Assembly: GCF_003939025.1 (NCBI RefSeq)
Contig: NZ_RQIH01000001.1
Location: 407,924 to 471,923, forward strand
Reading direction: 5' to 3'
Origin: Rhizobium sophoriradicis
GTDB taxonomy: Bacteria; Pseudomonadota; Alphaproteobacteria; Rhizobiales; Rhizobiaceae
Length of the DNA stretch: 64,000 nucleotides
Shown: positions 26,476 through 37,754 of the stretch, piece after piece
Layout: each line of letters starts with the position of its first letter
Numbering within the stretch: the stretch's first letter is position 1
Program-made: the position numbers and the translations under genes
The notes under the pieces: generated by a model
Database searches by the model: none
Told to the model about the DNA's origin: nothing
The model's input: the letters and a program-made list of their open reading frames with translations, nothing else

Positions 26476-28110
26476 ATGCTTTCTATCAACCGCCGCCATG
26501 CGTTGGGATTGTTGTCAGCAGCAGCCGGCAGCATCGTCCTGCCACGTATGTCGTTCAGCCAGGCCGTTCGTCCGTCGGTAACGATCGCCGTTCAGAAGAT
26601 CACCAATAACAATACTCTGGATGTCTGGAACGAGCAGTCGAATGTCGGCGAGCGGGTGTTCTTCCCGAATTTCTGGGAGGGTCTGATCCTGCGCGACTGG
26701 ATGGGCAACCAGGGCCCGGTACCGGGCTTGGCCACGGAATGGAAGCGCATCGACGACAAGACGCTGGAGTTGAAGCTGCGCCAAGGCGTTAAGTTCCACA
26801 ATGGCGACGAAATGACCGCCGAGGACGTGGCTTTCTCCTTCTCCAGGGAACGTATTTTCGGCAATACCGAGCCGAAGGGCGGCAAGACGATTTTCGAGGC
26901 CGACAACAAGCCGACCACCGTCAAAGAACTCCCGGCCACCGTCCCGGGTGTGGCCCGCCGTCTTTGGCCCGCACTCGCCGGTGTCGAAGTCGTCGACAAG
27001 TACACGGTCCGCTTTCACAATGCGACGCCGGACGTGACGCTCGAAGGCCGGCTCTATTCCATGGGCAGCCAGATAACCAACCGCCGCGCCTGGGATGAAG
27101 CCAAGAGCTACGCCGAATGGGCCCGCAAGCCAGTAACGACTGGGCCCTACATGGTGGGCGAATACAAGCCGGACGTGTCGTTGACGCTCGTTGCTTTCGA
27201 CGAATATTGGGGCGGTCGCCCGCCGCTCCAGCAGATCCGCTTCGTCGAGGTTCCGGAAGTGGCCTCGCGCGTCAACGGCCTGCTTTCCGGTGAATACGAC
27301 TTCGCCTGCGATCTACCGCCGGATCAGATCTCTGCAATCCAGTCGGTTTCGGGCCTTGAAGTCCAGAGCTCGACCATTTGGAATCACCGCGTCTCGGTGT
27401 TCAACACTGAGAACCCGGTCCTGGCCAGTCCCCTCGTGCGTCGTGCCATGACCCATGCGATCGACCGCCAGGCGATCGTCGAAGCGCTATGGGCTGGAAA
27501 GACTGTCGTTCCCGCCGGTCTGCAGTTCGACTCCTTCAAGACCTCCGGCATGTTCGTTGATGGATGGGCAGCCCCGCAATTCGATCCGGAATTGGCCAAG
27601 AAGCTGTTGAAGGACGCCGGCTATAAGGGCGACGCGATCCCCTACCGCCTGCTGAACAACTACTATACGAACCAGACCGCCAATGCGCAGATCATGATCG
27701 AGATGTGGAAGCAGGTCGGCCTCAACGTCGAAATCCAGATGAAGGAAAACTGGGCGCAGATCCACGATCCGCAGGGCGTCAAGGGTGTGCGCGACTGGTC
27801 GGCTTCCAACACGATCAATGACCCGATCACCCCGTTGGTCGTCCAGTTCGGCCCGAACGGCGAAGTCCAGCAGAAGAAGGATTGGACGAACGATGAGGTC
27901 AACAAGCTCTCCGTCGTGCTCGAGACTTCGACTGACAGGGCCCAGCGCCAGAAGGCGATCGCCCGCATGCTTGAAATCTGCGAGCGCGAAGATCCCGTCT
28001 ACCAGGTCCTGCACCAGAACGCCGTCTTTACCGGCATGAAGTCCTCACTCAAGTGGAAGGCTTCGCCTGCCTTCGCCATGGACTTCCGCGCATCGAACTG
28101 GAACGCCTGA
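26476..28110 (+). CDS. ABC transporter binding protein, solute-binding family 5, Tat-type leader
   Basis: The 544-residue product begins MLSINRRHALGLLSAAAGS; the twin Arg before a hydrophobic stretch suggests Tat export, cleaved near FSQA. The family-5 pattern is clear: NVGERVFFPNFWEGLILRDW, LATEWKRIDDKTLELKLRQG, VKFHNGDEMTAEDVAFSFSRE. GGAGA precedes the ATG. It heads an operon with two ATPases, two permeases and a phosphodiesterase, which points to a sugar-phosphodiester-type ligand rather than a plain peptide. A strong hairpin follows the stop. Confidence 0.9.
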   Translation: MLSINRRHALGLLSAAAGSIVLPRMSFSQAVRPSVTIAVQKITNNNTLDVWNEQSNVGERVFFPNFWEGLILRDWMGNQGPVPGLATEWKRIDDKTLELKLRQGVKFHNGDEMTAEDVAFSFSRERIFGNTEPKGGKTIFEADNKPTTVKELPATVPGVARRLWPALAGVEVVDKYTVRFHNATPDVTLEGRLYSMGSQITNRRAWDEAKSYAEWARKPVTTGPYMVGEYKPDVSLTLVAFDEYWGGRPPLQQIRFVEVPEVASRVNGLLSGEYDFACDLPPDQISAIQSVSGLEVQSSTIWNHRVSVFNTENPVLASPLVRRAMTHAIDRQAIVEALWAGKTVVPAGLQFDSFKTSGMFVDGWAAPQFDPELAKKLLKDAGYKGDAIPYRLLNNYYTNQTANAQIMIEMWKQVGLNVEIQMKENWAQIHDPQGVKGVRDWSASNTINDPITPLVVQFGPNGEVQQKKDWTNDEVNKLSVVLETSTDRAQRQKAIARMLEICEREDPVYQVLHQNAVFTGMKSSLKWKASPAFAMDFRASNWNA

Positions 28111-28125
28111 TCAAATGCTTCCCCG

Positions 28126-28151
28126 CGCCGGCCGCCTATTCGCGGCCGGCG
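28126..28151 (+). promoter_or_regulatory. Intercistronic hairpin after a binding-protein gene
   Basis: CGCCGGCCGC (28126-28135) and GCGGCCGGCG (28142-28151) form a perfect 10-bp GC stem with a 6-base loop, 15 bases after the stop and 28 bases before the ATPase start. Such hairpins protect the 3' end of binding-protein mRNA and cause partial termination, giving excess binding protein. Confidence 0.6.
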
Positions 28152-28179
28152 TCGTCTATTGAAATGGAGGTGAGCTCCG

Positions 28180-29175
28180 ATGGTTTCCAATCTTGTGGAA
28201 CTGCGTGATCTGAAGGTCGCATTCGACGGCGTCCAGGTCCTGCACGGCATCGACCTTGATGTCCGCCGCGGCGAGGCGATCGGTCTCGTCGGCGAATCAG
28301 GTTGCGGCAAGTCGGTCACCTGGCTGGCGGCGCTCGGGCTCCTGCCGGGCAAGGCGACGGTCACAGGCTCCGTTCGCGTTGACGGACAGGAAATCCTCGG
28401 CAGCGCGCGCCCCGTGCTGGAGGGTGTGCGCGGCAAGCGCATCGCCATGATCTTCCAGGATCCGTCGAGTTCGCTCAATCCTGTTCTCCGCATCGGCCGG
28501 CAGATTACCGAGGCGCTGGCCATCCATCGCGGTCTGTTCGGCGCGGCGGCCGGGAGCGAGGCCTTGCGCCTGATGGACATGGTCGGCATTCCCGATGCGC
28601 GCCGCCGTTTCGATCTCTTCCCGCATGAGTTTTCCGGTGGCCAGTGTCAGCGCCTGATGATCGCCATGGCGCTCGCCGGTGAGCCGGATCTCCTCGTCGC
28701 CGATGAACCGACCACCGCCCTCGACGCCACCATTCAGGCGCAGATCCTCGATCTTTTGATCGAGCTTCGCGCCGAAACCGGCATGGCGACGATCTTCATC
28801 AGCCACGATCTCGGCGCCGTCAGCCAGGTCTGCGAACGCGCCTGCGTCATGTATGCCGGCCGCATCGTGGAGCAGGGTGCGATCGAAGCCCTCTTCGAGA
28901 GCCCGCAGCACCCCTATACGCGCGGCCTGTTCGACGCCATTCCGCGGCTCGACGGCCCGCGCGATCGGCTTATTCCGATTCCCGGGATCGTTCCGCATCC
29001 GCAAGACATGCCGGACGGATGCGCCTTTTCTCCCCGGTGTTTCAATGTCGCCATGGACTGCCGGATCCGCATGCCGGACCTGCGTTCGACCGCCGATGGT
29101 CGCGTTCTTGCCTGCCATCATCCGGTCGGAACGACACGCCGGCTTGCAATGCACGCTCTGGAGACCGCATCGTGA
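28180..29175 (+). CDS. ABC transporter ATPase, DppD/OppD type
   Basis: The 331-residue product has Walker A GESGCGKSVTWLA, signature FSGGQCQRLMIAMAL, Walker [13 protein letters not shown] and the OppD/F C-terminal extension with GCAFSPRCFNVAMDCR, whose Cys residues can bind an iron-sulfur cluster in DppD-type subunits. GGAGG lies 8 bases before ATG 28180. It pairs with the next ATPase, whose GTG overlaps its TGA. Confidence 0.92.
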   Translation: MVSNLVELRDLKVAFDGVQVLHGIDLDVRRGEAIGLVGESGCGKSVTWLAALGLLPGKATVTGSVRVDGQEILGSARPVLEGVRGKRIAMIFQDPSSSLNPVLRIGRQITEALAIHRGLFGAAAGSEALRLMDMVGIPDARRRFDLFPHEFSGGQCQRLMIAMALAGEPDLLVADEPTTALDATIQAQILDLLIELRAETGMATIFISHDLGAVSQVCERACVMYAGRIVEQGAIEALFESPQHPYTRGLFDAIPRLDGPRDRLIPIPGIVPHPQDMPDGCAFSPRCFNVAMDCRIRMPDLRSTADGRVLACHHPVGTTRRLAMHALETAS

Positions 29176-30158
29176 GCGAACCTCTGATCGAAGCCAAAGA
29201 TCTGGTCAGAACCTACGCGGTGCGCCAGGGCACGTTCGGCAAGATGACGCCGGTTCGGGCCGTCGACGGAATTGCACTCAAGGTCATGGCCGGCGAAACG
29301 CTCGGTGTGGTGGGAGAGTCAGGCTCCGGCAAATCGACGCTCGGCCGCCTGCTGCTCGGGATCGATCCGCCGCAGGGAGGCGGGACTTTCTTCGAGGGCA
29401 GGCCGATGCCCAGGCTCGGCACACCGGAATGGCGGGCGCTACGCGCCAAGATGCAGCTCGTCTACCAGGATCCGCTGGCAGCCCTCGACCGGCGGTTGAC
29501 GATCGCCGATCAGATCGGCGAACCGCTTGCGATTCACAGGCTGGTACCGAAGGAGCATCGGCCAACGCGTGTCGCCGAGCTGATGGCTGCCGTCGGGCTG
29601 CGGCCGGATCAGGCGGGGCGCTATCCCCACGAACTCTCCGGCGGTCAGCGGCAGCGCGCCGTCATTGCCCGCGCGCTCGCCTCGCGCCCCAAACTTCTGA
29701 TCTGCGACGAGCCGGTCTCGGCCCTCGACGTGTCAATTCAGGCGCAGATCGTCAACATGCTCCGCGATCTCCAGGAGCAGCATCGTATCGCCATGATCTT
29801 CATCAGCCATGACCTCAAGGTGGTGCGCAACGTCGCCGACCGGGTTGCGGTCATGTATCTCGGGCGGATCGTCGAAGAGGCGTCGTCCGACGTCATCTTT
29901 CAGACGCCGATGCATCCCTACACCAATGCGCTGGTCTCCAGTGTGCCGGTACCGGGCAAGCCGCTCATCGGCCGGGTCATCCTGCAGGGCGAACCGCCGA
30001 ACCCGGCCAACCGCCCATCCGGTTGCGCCTTCCACCCGCGTTGCCCCCTGGCGGCTGATATCTGCCGCACAAGCGCGCCGCTGCTTCGAGAGGTTGCGCA
30101 AGGCCGGAGCGCGGCCTGCCACATGGTCGCCGGCGCAGGCCAGCCGGTCGCCGCGTAA
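29172..30158 (+). CDS. ABC transporter ATPase, DppF/OppF type
   Basis: The 328-residue product starts at GTG 29172 (GTGA overlap with the previous stop): MSEPLIEAKDLVRTYAVRQG. Walker [15 protein letters not shown], signature LSGGQRQRAVIARAL, Walker B LLICDEPVSALD and a C-terminal GCAFHPRCPLAADICR are present. It forms the nucleotide-binding heterodimer with the preceding DppD-type protein. Confidence 0.92.
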   Translation: MSEPLIEAKDLVRTYAVRQGTFGKMTPVRAVDGIALKVMAGETLGVVGESGSGKSTLGRLLLGIDPPQGGGTFFEGRPMPRLGTPEWRALRAKMQLVYQDPLAALDRRLTIADQIGEPLAIHRLVPKEHRPTRVAELMAAVGLRPDQAGRYPHELSGGQRQRAVIARALASRPKLLICDEPVSALDVSIQAQIVNMLRDLQEQHRIAMIFISHDLKVVRNVADRVAVMYLGRIVEEASSDVIFQTPMHPYTNALVSSVPVPGKPLIGRVILQGEPPNPANRPSGCAFHPRCPLAADICRTSAPLLREVAQGRSAACHMVAGAGQPVAA

Positions 30159-30168
30159 GGGGAAAGCC

Positions 30169-31095
30169 ATGCTGCGTTTCGCTCTCATCCGTCTTTTTCG
30201 TGCCCTTGTGACGATTCTCGCGGTGCTGACCTTCGCTTTCGTCGTGTTGCGCATGTCCGGCGATCCGGCCCAGGTCATGCTCGGCCCGGATGTTCCGCAG
30301 GAATCGGTCGATGCCTTCCGCAAAGCCTGGGGTCTCGATCAGCCGCTGTGGATCCAGTACATTGCCTATATAAAATCGATTTTCACCGGCGATTTCGGCG
30401 TCTCCATGCGCGACAAGGCCTCCGCCATCCAGCTGGTGATCGAACGCATTCCGGCGACATTGCAGCTCACCGTGCCGGCGCTTCTGCTCAAGCTGGTGAT
30501 CGGGATTCCGGCCGGCGTCTACGCCGCCCTTCACCGCCAGAGCACGGTCGACCGGGGCGTCATCCTGGCGGCAATTTTCGGTTTCACTATCCCTTCCTTC
30601 GTCATGGGGCTGCTGTTGGTGCTGATCTTCTCCATCACCCTCGGCGTTTTGCCCTCCGGTGGGCAGGACACCTGGCAGCACGGCATCCTGCCGACACTGA
30701 CGCTGAGCATCGGTGGAATCGGCATTCTCGCGCGCTTCTCGCGCAGCGCGATGATCGAAGTGATGAGCCAGCCCTATATCCGCACGGCATCCGCCAAAGG
30801 CATGAAGTGGCCGGACGTCGTCTGGCGCCACGCTTTGCCGAACGCGGCAGTGCCGATCGTCACGATCGTCGGATTCATGGTCGGTTCGTTGATCGCCGGT
30901 GCAGTCGTAGTGGAATCGATCTTCTCATGGCCTGGCATCGGCCGCCTGCTGGTCGTCTCCGTGTCCAATCGCGATCTCGCTGTCGTCCAATGCATCCTGC
31001 TGATGATCGCCGCCGCCATGGTCGCGTCAAACCTCATCGTCGATCTGCTCTATGGCTGGCTCGATCCGCGGCTTCGCAGCCAAAGCGCCCATTGA
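30169..31095 (+). CDS. ABC transporter permease, DppB type
   Basis: The 308-residue product begins MLRFALIRLFRALVTILAVL and has the DppB hallmark VVLRMSGDPAQVMLGPDVPQE, then FRKAWGLDQPLWIQYIAYIK and an EAA loop IRTASAKGMKWPDVVWRHAL. Six membrane helices are visible. GGGGAAAG precedes the start. It partners the DppC-type permease 13 bases downstream. Confidence 0.92.
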   Translation: MLRFALIRLFRALVTILAVLTFAFVVLRMSGDPAQVMLGPDVPQESVDAFRKAWGLDQPLWIQYIAYIKSIFTGDFGVSMRDKASAIQLVIERIPATLQLTVPALLLKLVIGIPAGVYAALHRQSTVDRGVILAAIFGFTIPSFVMGLLLVLIFSITLGVLPSGGQDTWQHGILPTLTLSIGGIGILARFSRSAMIEVMSQPYIRTASAKGMKWPDVVWRHALPNAAVPIVTIVGFMVGSLIAGAVVVESIFSWPGIGRLLVVSVSNRDLAVVQCILLMIAAAMVASNLIVDLLYGWLDPRLRSQSAH

Positions 31096-31108
31096 CAGGA
31101 GGCCCGGC

Positions 31109-31990
31109 ATGAGCGTCACCGACACCGCCCGCCCGCGATCGTCCGAAGTATCCATCCTCATCCGCTTCATCAGACAGTTGCGGCGCGTGCCTTTCTCCGT
31201 CGCATTCGCCATCGCCTGGCTTGCGGCCATGGTGTTCGTAGCATTCTGCGCCGATATGATCCGCCCTTACGGCATCACCGCCATGGATTTGCGCAGCCGC
31301 CTGTCGCAGCCGGGCAATCCCGCCCATCTGCTCGGAACCGATGAACTTGGCCGCGACGTCCTCTCCCGGCTCCTTCAGTCGATCCGGGTCTCGCTTGCCA
31401 TCGCCTTCGGCGCCACGATCATCTCGGCCGTCTTCGGCACGGCGCTTGGCTTTGCTGCTGCGAAGTTCCGCGGCGCGGTCGAGCATCTTGTGCTTGTGCT
31501 CGCTGATTTCCAGGCGGCATTGCCCTTCCTCATCATGTCGCTCGCGATTCTTGCGTTCTTCGGTTCTTCGATGCCGCTGCTGATCGGCCTGATGGGCTTT
31601 TACGGCTGGGAACGTTATGCCCGCATCGCCCGCGGGCTCGCGATCTCGGCAAGCGCGCAGGGCTATGCTGCCGCGGTCGTCCAGCTCGGAGCGAGGCCGG
31701 CGCGCCTCTACATCAACCATATCCTGCCGAACGTCGCCTCGACGCTGATCGTTTCGATGACTCTCACTTTCCCGGAGATCATTCTGATGGAAAGCGGGCT
31801 TTCCTTCCTCGGCCTCGGCGTGCAGCCGCCGGAGACCAGCCTCGGCAACATGGTCGGCTTTGGCCGCGAGTACCTGACGCGCGCACCCTGGATCATGCTG
31901 GCGCCGGCCTTCGTGATCATGATGACCACGCTTGCGATCTCGCTGGTCGGCGACTGGCTGCGCGACAAGCTTGATCCCACTCTTCGCTGA
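31109..31990 (+). CDS. ABC transporter permease, DppC type
   Basis: The 293-residue product has the DppC segment NPAHLLGTDELGRDVLSRLL, an EAA-like loop GYAAAVVQLGARPARLYINHIL and [24 protein letters not shown] lies nine bases before ATG 31109. It completes the importer; the following gene, a phosphodiesterase, is 26 bases downstream in the same operon. Confidence 0.92.
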   Translation: MSVTDTARPRSSEVSILIRFIRQLRRVPFSVAFAIAWLAAMVFVAFCADMIRPYGITAMDLRSRLSQPGNPAHLLGTDELGRDVLSRLLQSIRVSLAIAFGATIISAVFGTALGFAAAKFRGAVEHLVLVLADFQAALPFLIMSLAILAFFGSSMPLLIGLMGFYGWERYARIARGLAISASAQGYAAAVVQLGARPARLYINHILPNVASTLIVSMTLTFPEIILMESGLSFLGLGVQPPETSLGNMVGFGREYLTRAPWIMLAPAFVIMMTTLAISLVGDWLRDKLDPTLR

Positions 31991-32016
31991 TCCGTCTCAT
32001 TTTTGAGGAGAACTGC

Positions 32017-32775
32017 ATGACCAAGATCACCGGCCATCGCGGCGCCCGCAACCTATGGCCCGAAAACTCATTGACGGGCTTCCGAAACGTTCTTGCGCTC
32101 GAGATCGATGCAGTGGAATTCGACGTACACCTCACCAATTCTGGCGAGCTGGTCGTCATCCACGATGCGACGCTGGATCGCACGACGGACAAAACCGGGT
32201 CGGTTCGTGCGCTGACGCCGGAGTTGCGTGGCGAGACCCATCTTGAAGGCTCCGATGACACTGTGCCAACGCTTGCGGACGTGCTCTCGGTGCTCGTCAC
32301 CGGTGGCGACAAGCAGCTCCATGTGGAGATCAAATCAGATGAAGAGGGGCGGCCTTATCCCGGCATCGTCGAAAAAGTCGCCGCCGAAATTGAAGGCTTC
32401 GGCCTTGCCGCACGCTGCCATTTAACCTCGTTTGACGTCCCTCTTCTTGAGGAGTGCCGCCGTGTGGCGCCTTATATCGCCCGCCTCGTCTCTGTGAATG
32501 CAGAATGGGCTGCGAAACAGGGCGGATTGCAGGCCTTTCTCGAAAGGGTCGATAGTCTGGTCGATATTGTCGCCATTCATCACGAGCTGATGGCGGCGGA
32601 ATGGCCGCTCATCAGGCAGAAGCTTCCATTGGAACGGCTCTGCGCCTGGACGCTGAACGATGAAACGCTGATCCGCGCCTGGCTGAAGCGTGGAATCGGC
32701 CACCTGACCTCCGACAGCCCCGACCTGGCGCTCCGCCTTCGCTCTGAAATTCGATCGCAATTCGAACCGGCCTAG
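32017..32775 (+). CDS. Glycerophosphodiester phosphodiesterase (GDPD/UgpQ type)
   Basis: The 252-residue product has the GDPD motifs: ITGHRGARNLWPENSL (HR and EN), VEFDVHLTNSGELVVIHDATLDRTT (E-x-D and the catalytic second His), HVEIK for a metal ligand and a C-terminal WTLNDE...LTSDSP. It lacks a signal peptide, so it acts in the cytoplasm on imported diesters. As last gene of a family-5 ABC operon it parallels AccF, the agrocinopine phosphodiesterase of Ti-plasmid acc operons, so the ligand may be a sugar-phosphate-sugar or glycerophosphodiester compound. GAGGAG precedes the ATG. Confidence 0.88.
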   Translation: MTKITGHRGARNLWPENSLTGFRNVLALEIDAVEFDVHLTNSGELVVIHDATLDRTTDKTGSVRALTPELRGETHLEGSDDTVPTLADVLSVLVTGGDKQLHVEIKSDEEGRPYPGIVEKVAAEIEGFGLAARCHLTSFDVPLLEECRRVAPYIARLVSVNAEWAAKQGGLQAFLERVDSLVDIVAIHHELMAAEWPLIRQKLPLERLCAWTLNDETLIRAWLKRGIGHLTSDSPDLALRLRSEIRSQFEPA

Positions 32776-32914
32776 CCGCGGATTGTAAGCGATCTTGTGC
32801 CGGCTTCAAAAGCGGCGAGTCGCCAGCCAAGATGAAACGGTTCCTCCCTGCGACTCATCGCTTCGCGGGGTTGCCCCGAATTCAAGGGCTGGACGAGAAC
32901 ACATCAGCCGTGGC

Positions 32915-32943
32915 TTGACACAAGCGCCGCTGCGGTCTTTGAT
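32915..32943 (+). promoter_or_regulatory. Sigma-70-type promoter of the thi operon
   Basis: TTGACA (32915-32920), a 17-base spacer and TTTGAT (32938-32943) give a near-ideal promoter. Transcription would start at about 32950, just before the first stem of the TPP riboswitch. Confidence 0.65.
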
Positions 32944-32955
32944 GGCGAACATTCA

Positions 32956-35007
<2,052 letters not shown>

Positions 35008-35009
35008 CA

Positions 35010-35993
35010 ATGCGCGTTCTCGTCAAGGGGGCCGGCGTTGCCGGCCTCACCGTTGCGTGGCAGCTCTATCGGCACGGTTTCAGGGTCAGCGTCGCTGATC
35101 AGGCGGGCGAGGTCGGCGCCGGCGCTTCCGGCTTTGCCGGCGGCATGCTGGCCCCGTGGTGCGAACGGGAGAGCGCGGAGGAGCCGGTGCTGACGCTCGG
35201 CCGGCTGGCCGCCGATTGGTGGGAGGCGGCATTGCCGGGTCATGTCAAACGCCGGGGAACGCTTGTCGTGGCGGGCGGACGCGATGCCGGCGAGCTCGAC
35301 CGCTTTTCCCGCCGGACAAGTGGATGGGAATGGCTGGACGAGCCGGCGATCGTAGCACTGGAGCCTGATCTCGCCGGCCGCTTCCGCAGGGCGCTGTTCT
35401 TCCGGCAGGAAGCGCATCTCGATCCGCGACAGGCGCTCTCGGCCTTGGCAGCAGGACTTGAGGATGCCCGTATGCGCCTGACGTTCGGCGAGCCCGGCGA
35501 AGCGGATGTCGATTATAACTGGGTGATCGACTGCACCGGTGCCGCCCAGATCGGCCGGCTGCCCGGATTGCGCGGTGTTCGAGGTGAGATGCTCTGCCTC
35601 GAAACAAGCGAGCTCAGTCTCTCCCGCCCCGTCCGCCTGCTGCATCCCCGCCACCCGATCTACATCGTGCCGCGCGAGAAAAACCGCTTCATGGTCGGCG
35701 CGACGATGATCGAAAGCGACGATGCCGGCCCGGTTACCGCGCGTTCGCTGATGGAGTTGCTGAACGCCGCCTATGCGATGCATCCCGCCTTTGGCGAGGC
35801 ACGGGTCACGGAAATCGGCGCAGGTGTGCGCCCCGCTTATCCCGACAATCTGCCGCGTGTGACACAGGAGGGATCCACCCTCCATGTCAACGGCCTCTAT
35901 CGCCACGGCTTTCTGCTGGCGCCGGCGATGGCCGGCGAGGTGGCGCGGCGTCTTCTCACAGAACAAGGACAACCGGAAAGGAGGGCGTCATGA
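35010..35993 (+). CDS. thiO: Glycine oxidase ThiO
   Basis: The 327-residue FAD protein opens MRVLVKGAGVAGLTVAWQLY (GxGxxG) and has SGFAGGMLAPWCERES, the DAO-family region after the FAD fold, HLDPRQALSALAAGL and a C-terminal GVRPAYPDNLPRV with a second FAD contact. It oxidises glycine to dehydroglycine for the thiazole ring. GGAG precedes ATG 35010; ATG 35004 overlapping the thiC stop is an alternative. Confidence 0.93.
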   Translation: MRVLVKGAGVAGLTVAWQLYRHGFRVSVADQAGEVGAGASGFAGGMLAPWCERESAEEPVLTLGRLAADWWEAALPGHVKRRGTLVVAGGRDAGELDRFSRRTSGWEWLDEPAIVALEPDLAGRFRRALFFRQEAHLDPRQALSALAAGLEDARMRLTFGEPGEADVDYNWVIDCTGAAQIGRLPGLRGVRGEMLCLETSELSLSRPVRLLHPRHPIYIVPREKNRFMVGATMIESDDAGPVTARSLMELLNAAYAMHPAFGEARVTEIGAGVRPAYPDNLPRVTQEGSTLHVNGLYRHGFLLAPAMAGEVARRLLTEQGQPERRAS

Positions 35994-36187
35994 CCTTCAT
36001 CATCAATGGCGAGGAACAGCAGGTCGCGGCCGCGACGCTCGCAGACCTGCTTCTCGCTCTGGACTACGAAGGCGGCTGGCTGGCAACTGCCGTCAATGGC
36101 GAGCTGGTGCACCGCGAGGACCGCGCCGATTTCAGGCTCGGCGAAGGCGACCGCATCGAAATTCTCTCACCGATGCAAGGAGGCTGA
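35990..36187 (+). CDS. thiS: Sulfur carrier protein ThiS
   Basis: This 65-residue ubiquitin-like protein begins [12 protein letters not shown] and ends in the required Gly-Gly (LSPMQGG), which is adenylated and converted to thiocarboxylate to deliver sulfur to ThiG. Its ATG overlaps the thiO stop (ATGA). No thiF is present in the window, so adenylation must come from an enzyme encoded elsewhere. Confidence 0.95.
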   Translation: MTFIINGEEQQVAAATLADLLLALDYEGGWLATAVNGELVHREDRADFRLGEGDRIEILSPMQGG

Positions 36188-36188
36188 G

Positions 36189-36962
36189 ATGCTGAAACTT
36201 TATGATGTTGAAGTCCACTCGCGCCTGCTGCTCGGCACCGCCCGCTACCCGTCACCCGCCGTCCTTGCAGAAGCCGTGAGACGCTCGAAGGCCGAAATTG
36301 TCACCGTCTCGCTTCGGCGCGAGGCCGCCGGCGGCAAGGCGGGTGGCGCCTTCTTCGAGCTGATCCGCGAGCTCGGCGTACGCGTGCTGCCGAATACCGC
36401 CGGATGCCACAGCGTGCAGGAGGCCGTGCTGACGGCGAAGATGGCGCGCGAAGTCTTCGGCACCGACTGGATCAAGCTTGAAGTGATCGGTCATCACGAC
36501 ACGCTGCAGCCTGACGTCTTCGGCCTCGTCGAGGCGGCGGGCATCCTCACCGGCGAGGGCTTTCAGGTCTTCCCTTATACGACCGACGATCTTGTCGTCG
36601 CCGAAAGGCTGCTGGACGCCGGCTGCCGCGTTCTTATGCCCTGGTGCGCGCCGATCGGCTCCGCCATGGGACCGGTAAACCCAATGGCGCTGCGGGCATT
36701 CCGGGCGCATTTCCCGGATGTGCCGCTGGTCGTCGATGCCGGCATCGGCCGCCCGTCGCATGCCGCCGCCGTCATGGAGTACGGTTACGACGCCGTTCTT
36801 CTCAATACCGCCGTTGCCGGCGCGGGCGATCCCGCCGCCATGGCTGAGGCCTTCGCGCTTGCCATCGATGCCGGCCGTCTCGCGTATGGCGCCGTGCCGC
36901 TGGAGCCGCGCGACATGGCCGTTCCTTCTACTCCCGTCATCGGAAAGGCCGTCTTCTCATGA
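36189..36962 (+). CDS. thiG: Thiazole synthase ThiG
   Basis: The 257-residue TIM-barrel begins [21 protein letters not shown]. It has [25 protein letters not shown] and the Schiff-base Lys in [11 protein letters not shown], then [16 protein letters not shown] and [28 protein letters not shown] for phosphate binding. AAGGAGG lies 6 bases before ATG 36189. It joins deoxyxylulose phosphate, dehydroglycine and ThiS-thiocarboxylate into the thiazole. Confidence 0.96.
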   Translation: MLKLYDVEVHSRLLLGTARYPSPAVLAEAVRRSKAEIVTVSLRREAAGGKAGGAFFELIRELGVRVLPNTAGCHSVQEAVLTAKMAREVFGTDWIKLEVIGHHDTLQPDVFGLVEAAGILTGEGFQVFPYTTDDLVVAERLLDAGCRVLMPWCAPIGSAMGPVNPMALRAFRAHFPDVPLVVDAGIGRPSHAAAVMEYGYDAVLLNTAVAGAGDPAAMAEAFALAIDAGRLAYGAVPLEPRDMAVPSTPVIGKAVFS

Positions 36963-37573
36963 AGCTCGACCCCTTCTATCTTATCGTCGACAGCGCCGAA
37001 TGGATCGAGCGTCTGGTGCCGCTCGGCGTCAAACTCGTCCAGTTGCGCATCAAGGACCGTTCGGAGCCAGTGCTTCGCCAGGAGATCCGGCGTTCGAAGG
37101 CCGCCTGTGCCGCAGCGGCCTGCCAATTGATCATCAACGACTACTGGAAGCTGGCGATCGATGAGGGCTGCGATTTCATTCATCTCGGGCAGGAGGACCT
37201 GATGGCTGCCGATCTGGCTGCTATTCGCCGCGCCGGCCTGAAGCTCGGCCTTTCCACGCACGATCCATCAGAACTAGAAACCGCGCTGGCCGCCGCGCCG
37301 GACTATGTTGCCCTTGGGCCGGTCTGGCCCACAATCCTCAAAGAAATGAGATGGGCGCCGCAAGGCGTCGAACGCCTTGCGGACTGGCGGCGGCGTGTCG
37401 GGCCGATGCCGCTCGTTGCCATTGGCGGGATCACCGCCGAACGCGCGGCGCTGGTATTGGAAAACGGCGCCGATAGCGCTGCCGTAGTCACCGATATCAC
37501 TCGCAACCCGGATCCCGAGGCCCGCACACGACAGTGGCTGGCCGCGACCGCGCCTTGGCGATCCGTCGGTTGA
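36959..37573 (+). CDS. thiE: Thiamine-phosphate synthase ThiE
   Basis: The 204-residue TIM-barrel has [16 protein letters not shown] (pyrophosphate-binding QLR-K), [40 protein letters not shown] (the GP-x-W-P-T segment) and [24 protein letters not shown]. It couples hydroxymethylpyrimidine pyrophosphate with thiazole phosphate. ATGA overlap with thiG. No thiD follows, so the pyrimidine kinase is elsewhere. Confidence 0.94.
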   Translation: MKLDPFYLIVDSAEWIERLVPLGVKLVQLRIKDRSEPVLRQEIRRSKAACAAAACQLIINDYWKLAIDEGCDFIHLGQEDLMAADLAAIRRAGLKLGLSTHDPSELETALAAAPDYVALGPVWPTILKEMRWAPQGVERLADWRRRVGPMPLVAIGGITAERAALVLENGADSAAVVTDITRNPDPEARTRQWLAATAPWRSVG

Positions 37574-37593
37574 GACGCCGCACCTGATCCTCC

Positions 37594-37627
37594 TGAAATA
37601 TATTTCATATCGTGAATTATATTGACA
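37594..37627 (+). promoter_or_regulatory. Palindromic operator and -35 box of the ribose-type ABC operon
   Basis: TGAAATATATTTCA (37594-37607) is a perfect 14-bp palindrome; its right half forms a second dyad TTCA-N5-TGAA (37604-37616). A TTGACA (37622-37627) follows directly. The SorC-type regulator at 41385 lies in this operon and is the likely ligand-dependent binder. Confidence 0.5.
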
Positions 37628-37754
37628 GCCCTCGAGCTTTACGTTTAGCTGCCCATACCGGACGTCGAGGAGGAAGTCCGGACTTCAACACGATCAGCGG
37701 CGCTTTTCGGCGCTCTCGGGCTATTGGGAGAGGCTTCGGCCTCAAGGAGGACTC

